Source of the DNA: Streptomonospora salina
Lineage (GTDB): Bacteria; Actinomycetota; Actinomycetes; Streptosporangiales; Streptosporangiaceae
DNA: 64,000 nucleotides
Assembly: GCF_014204715.1 (NCBI RefSeq)
Contig: NZ_JACHLY010000001.1
Span: 4,486,501-4,550,500 of the forward strand
Direction of reading: 5' to 3'
Under the pieces are notes generated by a model. It made no database searches, was not told the DNA's origin, and saw nothing but the letters and a program-made list of their open reading frames with translations. Numbering within the stretch: the stretch's first letter is position 1; each line of letters starts with the position of its first letter. The position numbers and the translations under genes are program-made. Positions 9,170 to 17,155 of the stretch are shown piece by piece.

Positions 9170-9204
9170 GGGGTCCGTGGCCGGTGCCGCCGGCCGGGCC
9201 GCTG

Positions 9205-10746
9205 TCAGGCGCGTTCGTCGTGCGCCGCCTGCGGCTGGGCGGAGGCGCCGGCATCCGCGTCGGTGACCGGATCGGGCGCGTTCTGGGCCTCCGGGGCGCC
9301 GCCCTCCGTTGCGGCCTTGCTGCGGACGAACAGCGCTGTGACCACCGCGAGGGCGCCGATGCACCCGGCCACCATGAACGCGGTGCGCAGGCCGGAGGCG
9401 TCGGGGGTGCCGGTGGCGCTGCCGAGCGCGGCGACGGTCACGAAGACGGCCGTGCCGAACGCGCCCGCCACCTGCTGCAGCGTGGTCAGGATGGCGCTGC
9501 CGTGGGAGTAGAGGTGGTCGGGCAGCGACCCCAGCGACTCCGTCATCAGCGGCGTCATCATCAGTCCGAGCCCCGTCATGAGCACGACGTGGATGGCGAT
9601 CACCAGCACCAGCGGCGAATCCGGTCCCAGCGCGGTGAACAGCCACAGCGACGCCGCCATGGCCAGCGATCCGGGGATCACCAGGGGCCGGGCGCCGAAG
9701 CGGTCGAACAGCGCTCCGACGGGGCGGCCGAGCAGTCCGAGGACGAGTCCGCCGGGCAGCACGGCCAGTCCGCTGACGAACGTGCTGGTGTTCATGACGG
9801 TCTGCAGGTAGAGCGGAAGCAGGATCGAGGCGACGCCCAGCAGGCACATGAACAGCAGGCCGGCCAGGATCAGGGCGACGACGTAGTTCCGGTAGGTGAA
9901 GGGGCGCAGGTCCAGCAGCGCCCGATCGCGGCGCTGGAGGCGGAGCTGGCGGGTGACGAAGACGGCCAGTGCGGCTGCGCCGACGGCGAGCGCCAGCCAG
10001 GGCGGCACCGGGTGCTCGCCGCCGCCGGACTCGCCGATGGAGGACAGGCCGTAGAGCAGGCCGCCGAAGCCGACCGCGGACAGCAGCACCGAGAGGACGT
10101 CCAGCGGAACCGACCGGGTGCGGCTGTCCAGGCGCAGCCAGACGGCTCCGATGATCAGCGCGGCCACCGCCAGCGGGAGCACGAGCAGGAACATCCAGCG
10201 CCACCCCAGCCCGGACAGCACCGCCCCGCCGATGGTCGGCCCGATCGCGGGCGCGACGGCGATGACGATGGTGATCGTGCCCATCGTCGCGCCGCGCCGG
10301 TGCGGCGGCACCAGCCGCATCACCGAGGTCATCAGCAGCGGCACCATCACGGCGGTGCCGCAGGCTTGGACGATGCGTCCCACCAGCAGGGTCGCGAACC
10401 CGGGTGCGATCGCGCTGAGCAGTGTGCCCAGAGTGAACATGCTCAGCGAGGCCAGGAAGATCTGGCGCGGTGTGAACCGTTCGAGCAGGAAACCGGTGGT
10501 GGGGATGACCACGGCCATGGTGAGCAGGAATCCGCTGGTCAGCCACTGCACGGTCGTGGTGGAGACGTCGAGGGCGACCGTCAGGTCCCGCAGCGCCACG
10601 CTCAGGATGGTCTCGTTGAGGATCATCACGAACGCCGAGGTGACCAGAACGGCGATCAGCAGCCCGGCGCGCGGTTGCCGAGCCGCTTGCGCAGGCGGCT
10701 CGGGGGAGTCCCCGGACGCGGGTGCGGGGGTCTCGGTTTCGGTCAT
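9205..10746 (-). CDS. MFS drug exporter, DHA2 (14-helix) family
   Basis: A 513-residue major facilitator protein of the proton-antiport drug-exporter type. Alternating hydrophobic segments fit about 14 membrane helices, and motifs typical of the DHA2/EmrB-QacA group are seen (LTSGFLLTMAVVIPTTGFL; an APAIGPTIGGAVL motif C). The N terminus and the Ala/Pro-rich C terminus are cytoplasmic. The ATG at 10746 is preferred to that at 10752 because GAGG then lies at a usable distance. It probably expels amphipathic compounds, but the substrate cannot be read from the sequence. No TetR or MarR regulator is adjacent. Confidence 0.88.
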   Translation of the reverse strand: MTETETPAPASGDSPEPPAQAARQPRAGLLIAVLVTSAFVMILNETILSVALRDLTVALDVSTTTVQWLTSGFLLTMAVVIPTTGFLLERFTPRQIFLASLSMFTLGTLLSAIAPGFATLLVGRIVQACGTAVMVPLLMTSVMRLVPPHRRGATMGTITIVIAVAPAIGPTIGGAVLSGLGWRWMFLLVLPLAVAALIIGAVWLRLDSRTRSVPLDVLSVLLSAVGFGGLLYGLSSIGESGGGEHPVPPWLALAVGAAALAVFVTRQLRLQRRDRALLDLRPFTYRNYVVALILAGLLFMCLLGVASILLPLYLQTVMNTSTFVSGLAVLPGGLVLGLLGRPVGALFDRFGARPLVIPGSLAMAASLWLFTALGPDSPLVLVIAIHVVLMTGLGLMMTPLMTESLGSLPDHLYSHGSAILTTLQQVAGAFGTAVFVTVAALGSATGTPDASGLRTAFMVAGCIGALAVVTALFVRSKAATEGGAPEAQNAPDPVTDADAGASAQPQAAHDERA

Positions 10747-11313
10747 GGGCATACCTCACAAGCTGCCGGTCACGCGGGTTGGCTGGTGGCGCTGGAGCCG
10801 GGCGCGGGCGTCCGGCAGGCGGTCGGTGGCTCAGTCCGTGCTGTGCGCGATAGCGCCGACTCGCGCATCCGGGGCGGCCGGTCGAAAATGCAGGCGGGCC
10901 GGCGCGCGCGTCGGTCGGAGGATGCGTTTTCGGCCGGGTCCGCCGGGTTCCGGATGGCCGCCGCAGGAGAAACGGCACGGGGTTGCGCGGATCGGGCGTG
11001 CGGTGCCGTTCCGGTCGAGCACGATCGTCCCCCGCTTCCCCGCTTGCGGCAGCCCCGAACACGGCCGCCGGTTCGGCATCCGTCGGCCGCCTGCCGCGCT
11101 CCTTCGTTCTCGGCGCGCGCACGAAAGCACACGCAACCGCATAAGTCAGGCCGGCGGCCTGTTTACGCTAGCAGGCGTATAAATCAATTGCCTGATTCGT
11201 TCCCGGTGACGATCTGAGAGATGGGGCACACGGATCCGCGCGTTCGTGGGGCGGGCCCTCCGCTGCGCGTACGAGGCGGGCAGCCGGCACGGCCGGGCGC
11301 CTACGCTCGGAGC
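10747..11313. other. 567-bp intergenic region between divergent MFS and sirtuin genes
   Basis: No open frame here has acceptable codon use or recognisable similarity. The segment near 11160-11190 is AT-rich and contains a possible reverse-strand promoter with an inverted repeat, listed separately. The remainder looks like unremarkable spacer. Confidence 0.45.
11161..11188 (-). promoter_or_regulatory. possible promoter with internal inverted repeat, upstream of MFS gene
   Basis: On the reverse strand TTGATT (11183-11188) and TAAACA (11161-11166) are 16 nt apart, a plausible -35/-10 pair. Between them lies TACGC-N6-GCGTA (11165-11180), which could be an operator. The RNA would have a leader of about 400 nt before the MFS gene, so the link to that gene is uncertain. 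Confidence 0.3.
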
Positions 11314-12159
11314 GTGACCGACATGCTCGACACCGACGACCTCACGACCGCGGTCGCCCGGATGCGCGCAACCCTGGGGCGGGGGCCGGTCGTGGCGCTG
11401 ACCGGGGCGGGGATCTCGACGGACTCGGGGATCCCCGACTACCGGGGTCCGGATTCGCCGCCGCGCACCCCGATGACCTTCCAGCAGTTCGTCGGGGACG
11501 CGGCGTTCCGGCGCCACTACTGGGCCCGCAACCATGTGGGATGGCGCCACGTGCACCGCACCCGCCCCAACGACGGGCACCGCGCGCTGGCCGGATTGGA
11601 AGAGGCCGGGGTCGTCTCCGGCGTCATCACCCAGAACGTCGACACGCTGCACGAGATGGCCGGAAGCAGGCGCGTCGTCGACCTGCACGGCCGCTACGAC
11701 CGGGTGACCTGCCTCTCGTGCGCGGCGGTGATCTCCCGCGATCGGTTGGCCGAGCGCCTCACCGCCCTGAACCCGGGCTTCACCGGCGGAGTGGACGATG
11801 TCGAGGTGGCACCCGACGCCGACGCGGTCCTGGCCTCCACCCGCGGCTTCACCGTCGCCGACTGCACCGGCTGCGGCGGGGTCCTCAAGCCCGACATCGT
11901 CTACTTCGGTGAGAACGTGCCGCGGCAGCGCGTGCTGGAAAGCTACCGGCTCGTCGACGACGCCGAGGCGCTGCTGGTCGCGGGCTCGTCGCTGACCGTC
12001 CTGTCGGGGCGCCGTTTCGCCAAGCGCGCGGCCGACCAGGGCAAACCCGTCGTGATCGTCAACCGCGGCCCCACCCGCTCCGACGCGATCGCCGCGGTCA
12101 CCGTGGACGCGGGCTGCTCGCCGGCGCTGCGCGCGCTGGAGGCGGCCTACCAGCGCTGA
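11314..12159 (+). CDS. Sir2-family NAD-dependent protein deacylase
   Basis: A 281-residue sirtuin that removes acyl groups from lysines using NAD. The Rossmann motif GAGIS is at residues 31-35 with SGIPDYRG following; TQNVDTLH and the catalytic histidine in DLHGRYD are intact. Zinc is expected at the CLSC and CTGC pairs. The C-terminal ALLVAGSSLTV and VIVNRGPT loops bind NAD. GTG 11314 is chosen: a TACGCT hexamer ends 6 nt upstream, suggesting a leaderless mRNA. The frame is open further upstream but without family similarity. It lies between tRNA-Ala copies 2 and 3. Confidence 0.92.
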   Translation: MTDMLDTDDLTTAVARMRATLGRGPVVALTGAGISTDSGIPDYRGPDSPPRTPMTFQQFVGDAAFRRHYWARNHVGWRHVHRTRPNDGHRALAGLEEAGVVSGVITQNVDTLHEMAGSRRVVDLHGRYDRVTCLSCAAVISRDRLAERLTALNPGFTGGVDDVEVAPDADAVLASTRGFTVADCTGCGGVLKPDIVYFGENVPRQRVLESYRLVDDAEALLVAGSSLTVLSGRRFAKRAADQGKPVVIVNRGPTRSDAIAAVTVDAGCSPALRALEAAYQR

Positions 12160-12507
12160 GGGCCGCCTGCGGCGCCGTGGGCGCCCGCTCTTGACGCTCT
12201 GCAGTGTGAGCGCTCACACTGGCACCGAGCCACGACGGGTCCGCGATCCGGCGTGCCGCGGCCGAGCGCGCGCCGCGCCCGTCGGCAATCGGGCCCGGTC
12301 TTCGGGGACGCCGCATCCGCCCTGCGGTCGGCGGCACAAGGACCACCCCGGAAACCGCGGCCGCCGTCCGTCCCCTCCCACTCGCGGGCGGCGGCCGCGG
12401 TCGACCCGGTGCCGGTGCCGCAGAGGGCCGCAGGAGCCCGCCCGCCCCGATGGGGCACACGGTCCGATGCACTCTCAGGATCCGATAGAGTGGACCCGCG
12501 CAAGCAA
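12160..12507. other. intergenic region between sirtuin gene and tRNA-Ala copy 3
   Basis: No gene is convincing here. Its notable content is a lac-operator-like palindrome at 12203-12220 behind a TTGACG hexamer, and a TAGAGT sequence just before the tRNA. Confidence 0.45.
12191..12220 (+). promoter_or_regulatory. 18-bp palindrome of LacI-operator type with adjacent -35-like hexamer
   Basis: AGTGTGAGCGCTCACACT (12203-12220) is a perfect palindrome whose core TGTGAGCGCTCACA equals the ideal symmetric lac operator core. TTGACG at 12191-12196 could be a -35, and CACACT at 12215-12220 a -10 with an 18-nt spacer, so the palindrome would occlude the promoter. No protein gene follows on the same strand before the tRNA, and no LacI-type gene is in the window. 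Confidence 0.5.
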
Positions 12508-12580
12508 GGGGCTATGGCGCAGCTGGTAGCGCGCCTCCATGGCATGGAGGAGGTCTGGGGTTCGAATCCCCATAGCTCCA
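12508..12580 (+). tRNA. tRNA-Ala (GGC), copy 3
   Basis: Identical over 73 nt to the copies at 6980 and 7765; same anticodon GGC, discriminator A and absence of encoded CCA. A TAGAGT hexamer lies at 12486-12491, and a perfect 14-bp terminator follows at 12737-12773. Confidence 0.97.
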
Positions 12581-12736
12581 CCGGATCGGCCCGCGCCGGT
12601 CGGCGGCAGAGCACCGTCGGCCGACGCGGGCCGCAGTTCTTTCCCGGGGGACTCCTCGAATCCCCGCAGCTCAGCGGTGCCCGGGCTGACGAACGAAGCC
12701 TTGCTTCGGGCCACCGCATCCGGACGAAGACACCGA

Positions 12737-12773
12737 GCGGGGACCGCGCAGGATCGGTCTGCGCGGTCCCCGC
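12737..12773. terminator. terminator between tRNA-Ala copy 3 and the sigma-factor operon
   Basis: A perfect 14-bp inverted repeat (GCGGGGACCGCGCA with TGCGCGGTCCCCGC) with a 9-nt loop. It sits 19 bp past the stop of the reverse-strand membrane-protein gene and can act for both converging transcripts. Confidence 0.75.
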
Positions 12774-12792
12774 GGCCGGTCGCTCCGGCCGG

Positions 12793-13740
12793 CTACTTCG
12801 GCGTTTCGTCCACCTTGAGCATCACCTCACCCGGCGCCCACAGCGAAACGTCGCGGACGTAGTGGTCGCCGGGGACGTCCTCGGCCTTCTCGACGACGGT
12901 CGACCCCGCCTCGTCGCCCTCTGCCGGCGGCTGGGACGAAGCGTCGGCACCCGGGCTGGGCGACGGTGCGGCCCTCGTGCCCTCGGCGCCCTCGGGCTGC
13001 TCTCGGCGGACGCGGTACTCGGCGACCCGCTGATCGTGGTCGGCCAGCACGTCCTTCGCCTCGGCGACGGTCATACCGACGATGTCGACGCCCTCCAGCG
13101 CCTCGCCCGGCGCCGTCGGGGAGTTCGTGGTCCGGTACTTCTCGTCGTCCTTCGGCACGCGGCCGAAGGCCAGCTCGACCGTGTTCCCGTAGTCCTCGGG
13201 TATGCGCACCCCGACCGGGCAGACGCCGTTGGGCGTGCAGTTCTCGGGCGACTCGATCACCTCGACGTCGCGGTCGTCGGTCCCCTCGCCGCTCATGTTC
13301 TGGTCCATGTAGGTGAGCGTGCCGACCTGGGTCGGCGAGGCGGGGACGAGCTTGAGGTCCACGTCCAGGCCGTGCGCGGAGAACTCCTCGGCATAGCGCT
13401 CGGGGTCGGCTGCGGGGTCCTTGACCTCGGCGACGACGAGTCCGTCTTCGACGTCGATCTCCAGTGCCGCCGCCTCCTGCGGGGCCACGGGCCCGGGCGC
13501 CGACGTCGGCATCAGGGCCGTCGCGGCGACAGCCCCCGCGGCGAGTGCTGCCGCGGCGGGTACGGCGATCAGCAGTCGGCGGGTCGTGCGGTTCGGTGCC
13601 ACAGTGGGTTCCTGTTCCTCTTCGACAATGCTGGCAAGCAGCTCGCGCGCGGCAGGCCGTGCCGGGTCGAGCTCCTCGGACGCGCCCACCCGCGGGCGCA
13701 GCTCGGCGATCAGTGGGTCCACCCGGTTGCGGTGCCTCAT
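12793..13740 (-). CDS. membrane-anchored protein coupled to an ECF sigma factor
   Basis: A 315-residue protein with a cytoplasmic N terminus of about 50 residues, one membrane helix near residues 53-76 and a large extracellular part containing a Ser/Pro-rich linker near 255-280. A VGMTVAEAKDVLADH segment resembles part of a PASTA-type repeat, but only weakly. There is no HxxxCxxC zinc anti-sigma motif. Its N terminus resembles the conserved actinobacterial CU044_5270-type family found beside sigma factors. ATG 13740 overlaps the sigma stop codon (ATGA), so translation is coupled. It probably regulates or is controlled by the sigma factor; this is inference from context. Confidence 0.75.
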   Translation of the reverse strand: MRHRNRVDPLIAELRPRVGASEELDPARPAARELLASIVEEEQEPTVAPNRTTRRLLIAVPAAAALAAGAVAATALMPTSAPGPVAPQEAAALEIDVEDGLVVAEVKDPAADPERYAEEFSAHGLDVDLKLVPASPTQVGTLTYMDQNMSGEGTDDRDVEVIESPENCTPNGVCPVGVRIPEDYGNTVELAFGRVPKDDEKYRTTNSPTAPGEALEGVDIVGMTVAEAKDVLADHDQRVAEYRVRREQPEGAEGTRAAPSPSPGADASSQPPAEGDEAGSTVVEKAEDVPGDHYVRDVSLWAPGEVMLKVDETPK

Positions 13741-14390
13741 GAACTCGCTCCTTTCGTGACCGGCCGTTGCAATGGCCGCGGCCGCTCGGGCGCCGCAGCT
13801 CCGCCGATGTCCACGCCCGCCTTGCGCAGCGCGCGGGCGAAGCGTCCTCGCGCCCGGTGGAGGCGAACGCGGGCGGTTCCGCGGGTACAGCCCACGGCGA
13901 CCGCGATCTCGGAAGGGCCGAGCCCTTCCCAGCCGGCGAGGGCCAGCACCTCCCTGTCGGCTTCCGCCAGGGTGCGAAAGACCGCCCCGATGTCGCGCAG
14001 ACTCTGATCGGCGGTCTCCGGCCGGACGACGTGCACGCGGTTCAGCTCCGCGCGCAGCCGCTCCGTCAGAGCCGAGCGGCGCCGCGCTCCGCGGTGATGG
14101 TTGCCCAAGACCTTCCGGGCGACCCCGAAGATCCACGGCCGCGCGCCGCCGTCTGCGGGAACGTCGCCGAGGCGGTTCCACACCGCCACGAACACCTCCG
14201 CTACGAGGTCGGCCGCGGACTCGGGATCGTCGACCCGGCGGAGCAGGTAACCGAGCACATCGGAATAGCACTCGGTGTAGAGCGCTTCGAACCTGGCTTC
14301 GGGGCCAGTGGGGGGCGCAGGCGGCTCCGATGGGCCGTCAGGGCCGTCATAGGGCAACGTGCTCCCTTTCGCCGGGGTGATCGCGTCCAT
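13737..14390 (-). CDS. ECF-type RNA polymerase sigma factor
   Basis: A 217-residue sigma-70 family protein. Region 2 is seen in RFEALYTECYSDVLGYLLRR and DLVAEVFVAVWNR, and region 4 in ADREVLALAGWEGLGPSEIAVAVG followed by a recognition helix TRGTARVRLHRAR. There is no region 1.1 or 3. The start is uncertain: ATG 14390 is used here, but TTG 14357 has an AAAGGGAG sequence 5 nt upstream and may be the true start, removing a Pro-rich leader. Its stop overlaps the start of the membrane protein gene. The divergent neighbour is a surface protein, a possible target of this regulon. Confidence 0.88.
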   Translation of the reverse strand: MDAITPAKGSTLPYDGPDGPSEPPAPPTGPEARFEALYTECYSDVLGYLLRRVDDPESAADLVAEVFVAVWNRLGDVPADGGARPWIFGVARKVLGNHHRGARRRSALTERLRAELNRVHVVRPETADQSLRDIGAVFRTLAEADREVLALAGWEGLGPSEIAVAVGCTRGTARVRLHRARGRFARALRKAGVDIGGAAAPERPRPLQRPVTKGASS

Positions 14391-14750
14391 CGCTCCCCAC
14401 ATGTCCGGTTCGGTCGCCGCGTTACGGTCCGCGGCGGGACCGGTGGCAGATCCGTTCCGGGTGGCCGGTCCCGGCCGCACGGAACCTCGGGACGCACCCC
14501 GTTCGTCTCCACGGCGGTCCGGTCGGCGACGGCGCGGGCCGCCCGGAGGCCTCGGGCACGGCGCCCCCCCCGGTCCGGGCCGGAACCTCCCGGTGTCGAG
14601 CCGCTGAACCCTGGCGGCGACGGCTATGGGATACCGGGGAACGGAATGTACGTTCTAAGGAGCCCCTTTGTACGGCCCCGCGACCGGTCCGGCCCCCTCC
14701 TCCCTACCTCCCGCCCGGTACCCGCGGCCGATGACCAGCAGAGGACGACC
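14391..14750. other. 360-bp divergent promoter region, sigma factor versus surface protein
   Basis: No gene is seen. An inverted repeat GAACG-N7-CGTTC lies at 14639-14655 and GGAAC at 14638-14642 resembles the -35 element used by many ECF sigma factors, but no matching -10 at the right distance is obvious. The region should carry promoters for both directions. Confidence 0.4.
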
Positions 14751-16142
14751 GTGACCCCGGATCCCCCCATTCCCCGCCGCAGGCAGGCGGGTCGGCTCCT
14801 GATCGCCGGAGGCGCCGCGGCGGCCGCCGCGGCATTGGCGCTGACGGGCGGGCTGCCGGCGTCCGCCGGATCCGCCGCGTCCACCGGGCCCGCCGCGTCC
14901 GCCGCGCCGACGGAATCCGGGCAGGAGCACCCGACCGGGGCGAGCGCGCGCATCGCCTACGTCGACTCCTGCGGCCGGGGCGCGATCGGGCGGGTCGGCA
15001 CCGGTGACGGGGCCGTCGGCGACACCGCCGCCGACTGGAGCGAGGACCCCTCCGGGGTGGCCGGGGACGTGCACTTCGCCGCCGAACCCGACAACGCCTA
15101 CAGCTCCGTGATCTACGACGGCGGCAGGCTCACGGCCGCCGCCGGGGTCGCCGGAGTGCGCTTCACCCCCGACTGCCGCGCCGACGGTCCCGTCCCCTCC
15201 GCGCGGCCCCGGGTCACCGACGCCTTCGGCCGCGACTCCCTGCTGGAACTGGACTCCGCCTCCTCCACCGCGTGGTGGAGCGCCGCATCCGGCTCCGGCG
15301 CCCGGATCACCGTCCGCGGTTTGGAGATCCTCGGCCGGACCGCCGACGTCTCCGACGGCGACTACACCGGCACCTTCACCGCCGACTCCGGCGACGGGCA
15401 GGTCACCGTCTCCGTCACGGCCCGACGCCGCGTCGACGCGCCCGAAGAGGGCGGACCTCCCCCCGCCTCCGGCGGGCCGCCCCCGCCCGAACGCGCCGGG
15501 GCGTCGCTGTCCGTGCGATTCGAGGTCGCCCGGGTCGACGCCGACGGCGACCCGGTCAGCGAGTTCCACTACGGCGTCGAGTTCGCAGGTACGGCGGTCC
15601 GCATACCGGCCGGCGGTGTGCCCGAAACCCCGGGGCCGGGGGCCGCGACCGCCGCCCCCGATCCCGGCCCCACCGTCGCTTCGCCCGCCTCGCCCGCCTC
15701 ACCCGGAGTCCCGGAGGAGACCGGGGACGCCCCCGAGGACCCGCCGCCCGCCGCCCGGTCCGACGACGCGGAGGACCCCGAACCGACGTCCCGGCCCGGC
15801 ACCGCGGCGGGGGCCACACGGTCGGCCGAACCGCCGCCGGGAGCGCGGGGGGCGTCCGGAGATCCGGCGCCGCGGGAGTCCGCCACCGGGCCCACGGTGG
15901 CGGCGCCGACCGTCCCCGAGCACGCTCCGTCGGTGGACCCGGGGAGCGGCGGTACGAATCCGGCCGGCGGCCGGCTGCCGGTTGCGGGAAGCGCGCTGAT
16001 CGGGCTGGTGGCGACCGGCCTCGCGGCCCTGGGAGGCGGCGGCACCGCGATCTACCTCGGCCGCGGCCGCAAGTCCGGTTTCGACGGCGACGACGTCGCC
16101 GGCTCCCGCGCGCCGCGTACCCCCGGCCGGGACCGGCCCTGA
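14751..16142 (+). CDS. secreted surface protein with LPxTG-like C-terminal anchor
   Basis: A 463-residue exported protein of unknown function. An N-terminal basic stretch and hydrophobic Ala-rich segment (about 10-35) form a signal peptide. Residues about 60-280 form a folded domain without recognised similarity, followed by a Pro/Glu/Ala-rich wall-spanning region. The C terminus has LPVAG (409-413), a hydrophobic segment and a basic RGRK tail: the layout of a sortase substrate, but with Ala in place of the usual Thr. GTG 14751 follows GAGGA. It could also be simply membrane-anchored. No sortase gene is in the window. Confidence 0.75.
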   Translation: MTPDPPIPRRRQAGRLLIAGGAAAAAAALALTGGLPASAGSAASTGPAASAAPTESGQEHPTGASARIAYVDSCGRGAIGRVGTGDGAVGDTAADWSEDPSGVAGDVHFAAEPDNAYSSVIYDGGRLTAAAGVAGVRFTPDCRADGPVPSARPRVTDAFGRDSLLELDSASSTAWWSAASGSGARITVRGLEILGRTADVSDGDYTGTFTADSGDGQVTVSVTARRRVDAPEEGGPPPASGGPPPPERAGASLSVRFEVARVDADGDPVSEFHYGVEFAGTAVRIPAGGVPETPGPGAATAAPDPGPTVASPASPASPGVPEETGDAPEDPPPAARSDDAEDPEPTSRPGTAAGATRSAEPPPGARGASGDPAPRESATGPTVAAPTVPEHAPSVDPGSGGTNPAGGRLPVAGSALIGLVATGLAALGGGGTAIYLGRGRKSGFDGDDVAGSRAPRTPGRDRP

Positions 16143-16252
16143 CCGCGCATCCGCGACCGGGCGGGCGGCGTGCGGAGGCGGCCTGCCGCGGGTAGTGGGG
16201 GACCGGGCGGGTACACCGCACCCGCCGCGTCGACCGTCGAGGAGGCACGGGG

Positions 16253-17044
16253 ATGTCGCTGACCATGGGCGGAGGGCCGTTCGCGCACGACGCGCCCGCC
16301 GCGGTGAACTACCGGATCGAGTCGCCGCACCACTCGCTGTTCATGCACGCCTTCCCCCGGCGGGTGCGCGCCGAGCTGGGCGGAGAGACGGTGCTCGACT
16401 CGCGGCGCGGGATGCTGCTGCACGAGACGTCGCTGCTGCCGCAGCTGTACGTGCCCACCGAGGACATCGCCGAACAGTTGCTGGCACCCAGCGACCGCAC
16501 CACCCACTGCCCCTACAAGGGCGACGCGTCCTACCGGCACCTGCGGGTAGGCGACCGGGCGGCGGAGAACGCCGTGTGGTCCTACCCCGAACCCGCGCCC
16601 GAAGCCGGGTGGCTGGCCGGCTTCTCGGCGATGTACTGGAACGCGGCCGACGCCTGGTACGACGAGGACGAGCCCGTGCGCGGCCACCTGCGCGACCCCT
16701 ACCACCGGGTCGACACCCGGCCCGCTTCGCTTCTCGTGCGGGTCGCGTGGGGCGACACGGTGATCGCGCGCTCGGCCCGGCCCGCGCTGCTCTCCGAGAC
16801 CGGGCTGCCCAACCGTTACTATCTCCCGCCCGACGACGTGCGCCGCGAGCTACTGGTTCCCGGCCGTACCCGCACCATGTGCCCCTACAAAGGGCGGGCG
16901 ACCTACTGGACCCTGCGCCTGCACGACCGTGAGATCGCCGACGTGGCCTGGTCCTACGACGACCCGCTCAAGGACGCGCGCGACGTGCGGGGCCACTTCT
17001 GCTTCCTGCACGAGGACCTCTCCGTCGTGGCGGAACGCGTCTGA
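16253..17044 (+). CDS. tandem DUF427 protein
   Basis: A 263-residue protein made of two DUF427 domains. Each half has the family signature CPYKG (cysteines at about 86 and 210), preceded by a YVPTEDI- or YLPPDDV-type motif and followed by a WSY motif (VWSYPEP; AWSYDDP). The molecular role of DUF427 is not established; the fold is a small beta-barrel-like domain. No membrane segment or signal peptide is present. ATG 16253 has GGAGG upstream. The duplication within one chain is common in actinobacteria. Confidence 0.85.
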   Translation: MSLTMGGGPFAHDAPAAVNYRIESPHHSLFMHAFPRRVRAELGGETVLDSRRGMLLHETSLLPQLYVPTEDIAEQLLAPSDRTTHCPYKGDASYRHLRVGDRAAENAVWSYPEPAPEAGWLAGFSAMYWNAADAWYDEDEPVRGHLRDPYHRVDTRPASLLVRVAWGDTVIARSARPALLSETGLPNRYYLPPDDVRRELLVPGRTRTMCPYKGRATYWTLRLHDREIADVAWSYDDPLKDARDVRGHFCFLHEDLSVVAERV

Positions 17045-17155
17045 TCTCCGCAGCCGCAGCCGCAGCCCCAGCCGGTCGGCGGGCGCGCGGGCCCGGCGGC
17101 GGAGCCTGTGGATACGCCGCCCGGCACGTCCCCGGCGAGCGGTACTGTCGCACGC

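Noticed and set aside
8576-11122. Open frame of about 850 codons on the reverse strand over the MFS gene
   Set aside because: It runs in a different frame from the true MFS exporter and encodes an Arg/Pro-rich chain typical of out-of-frame translation.
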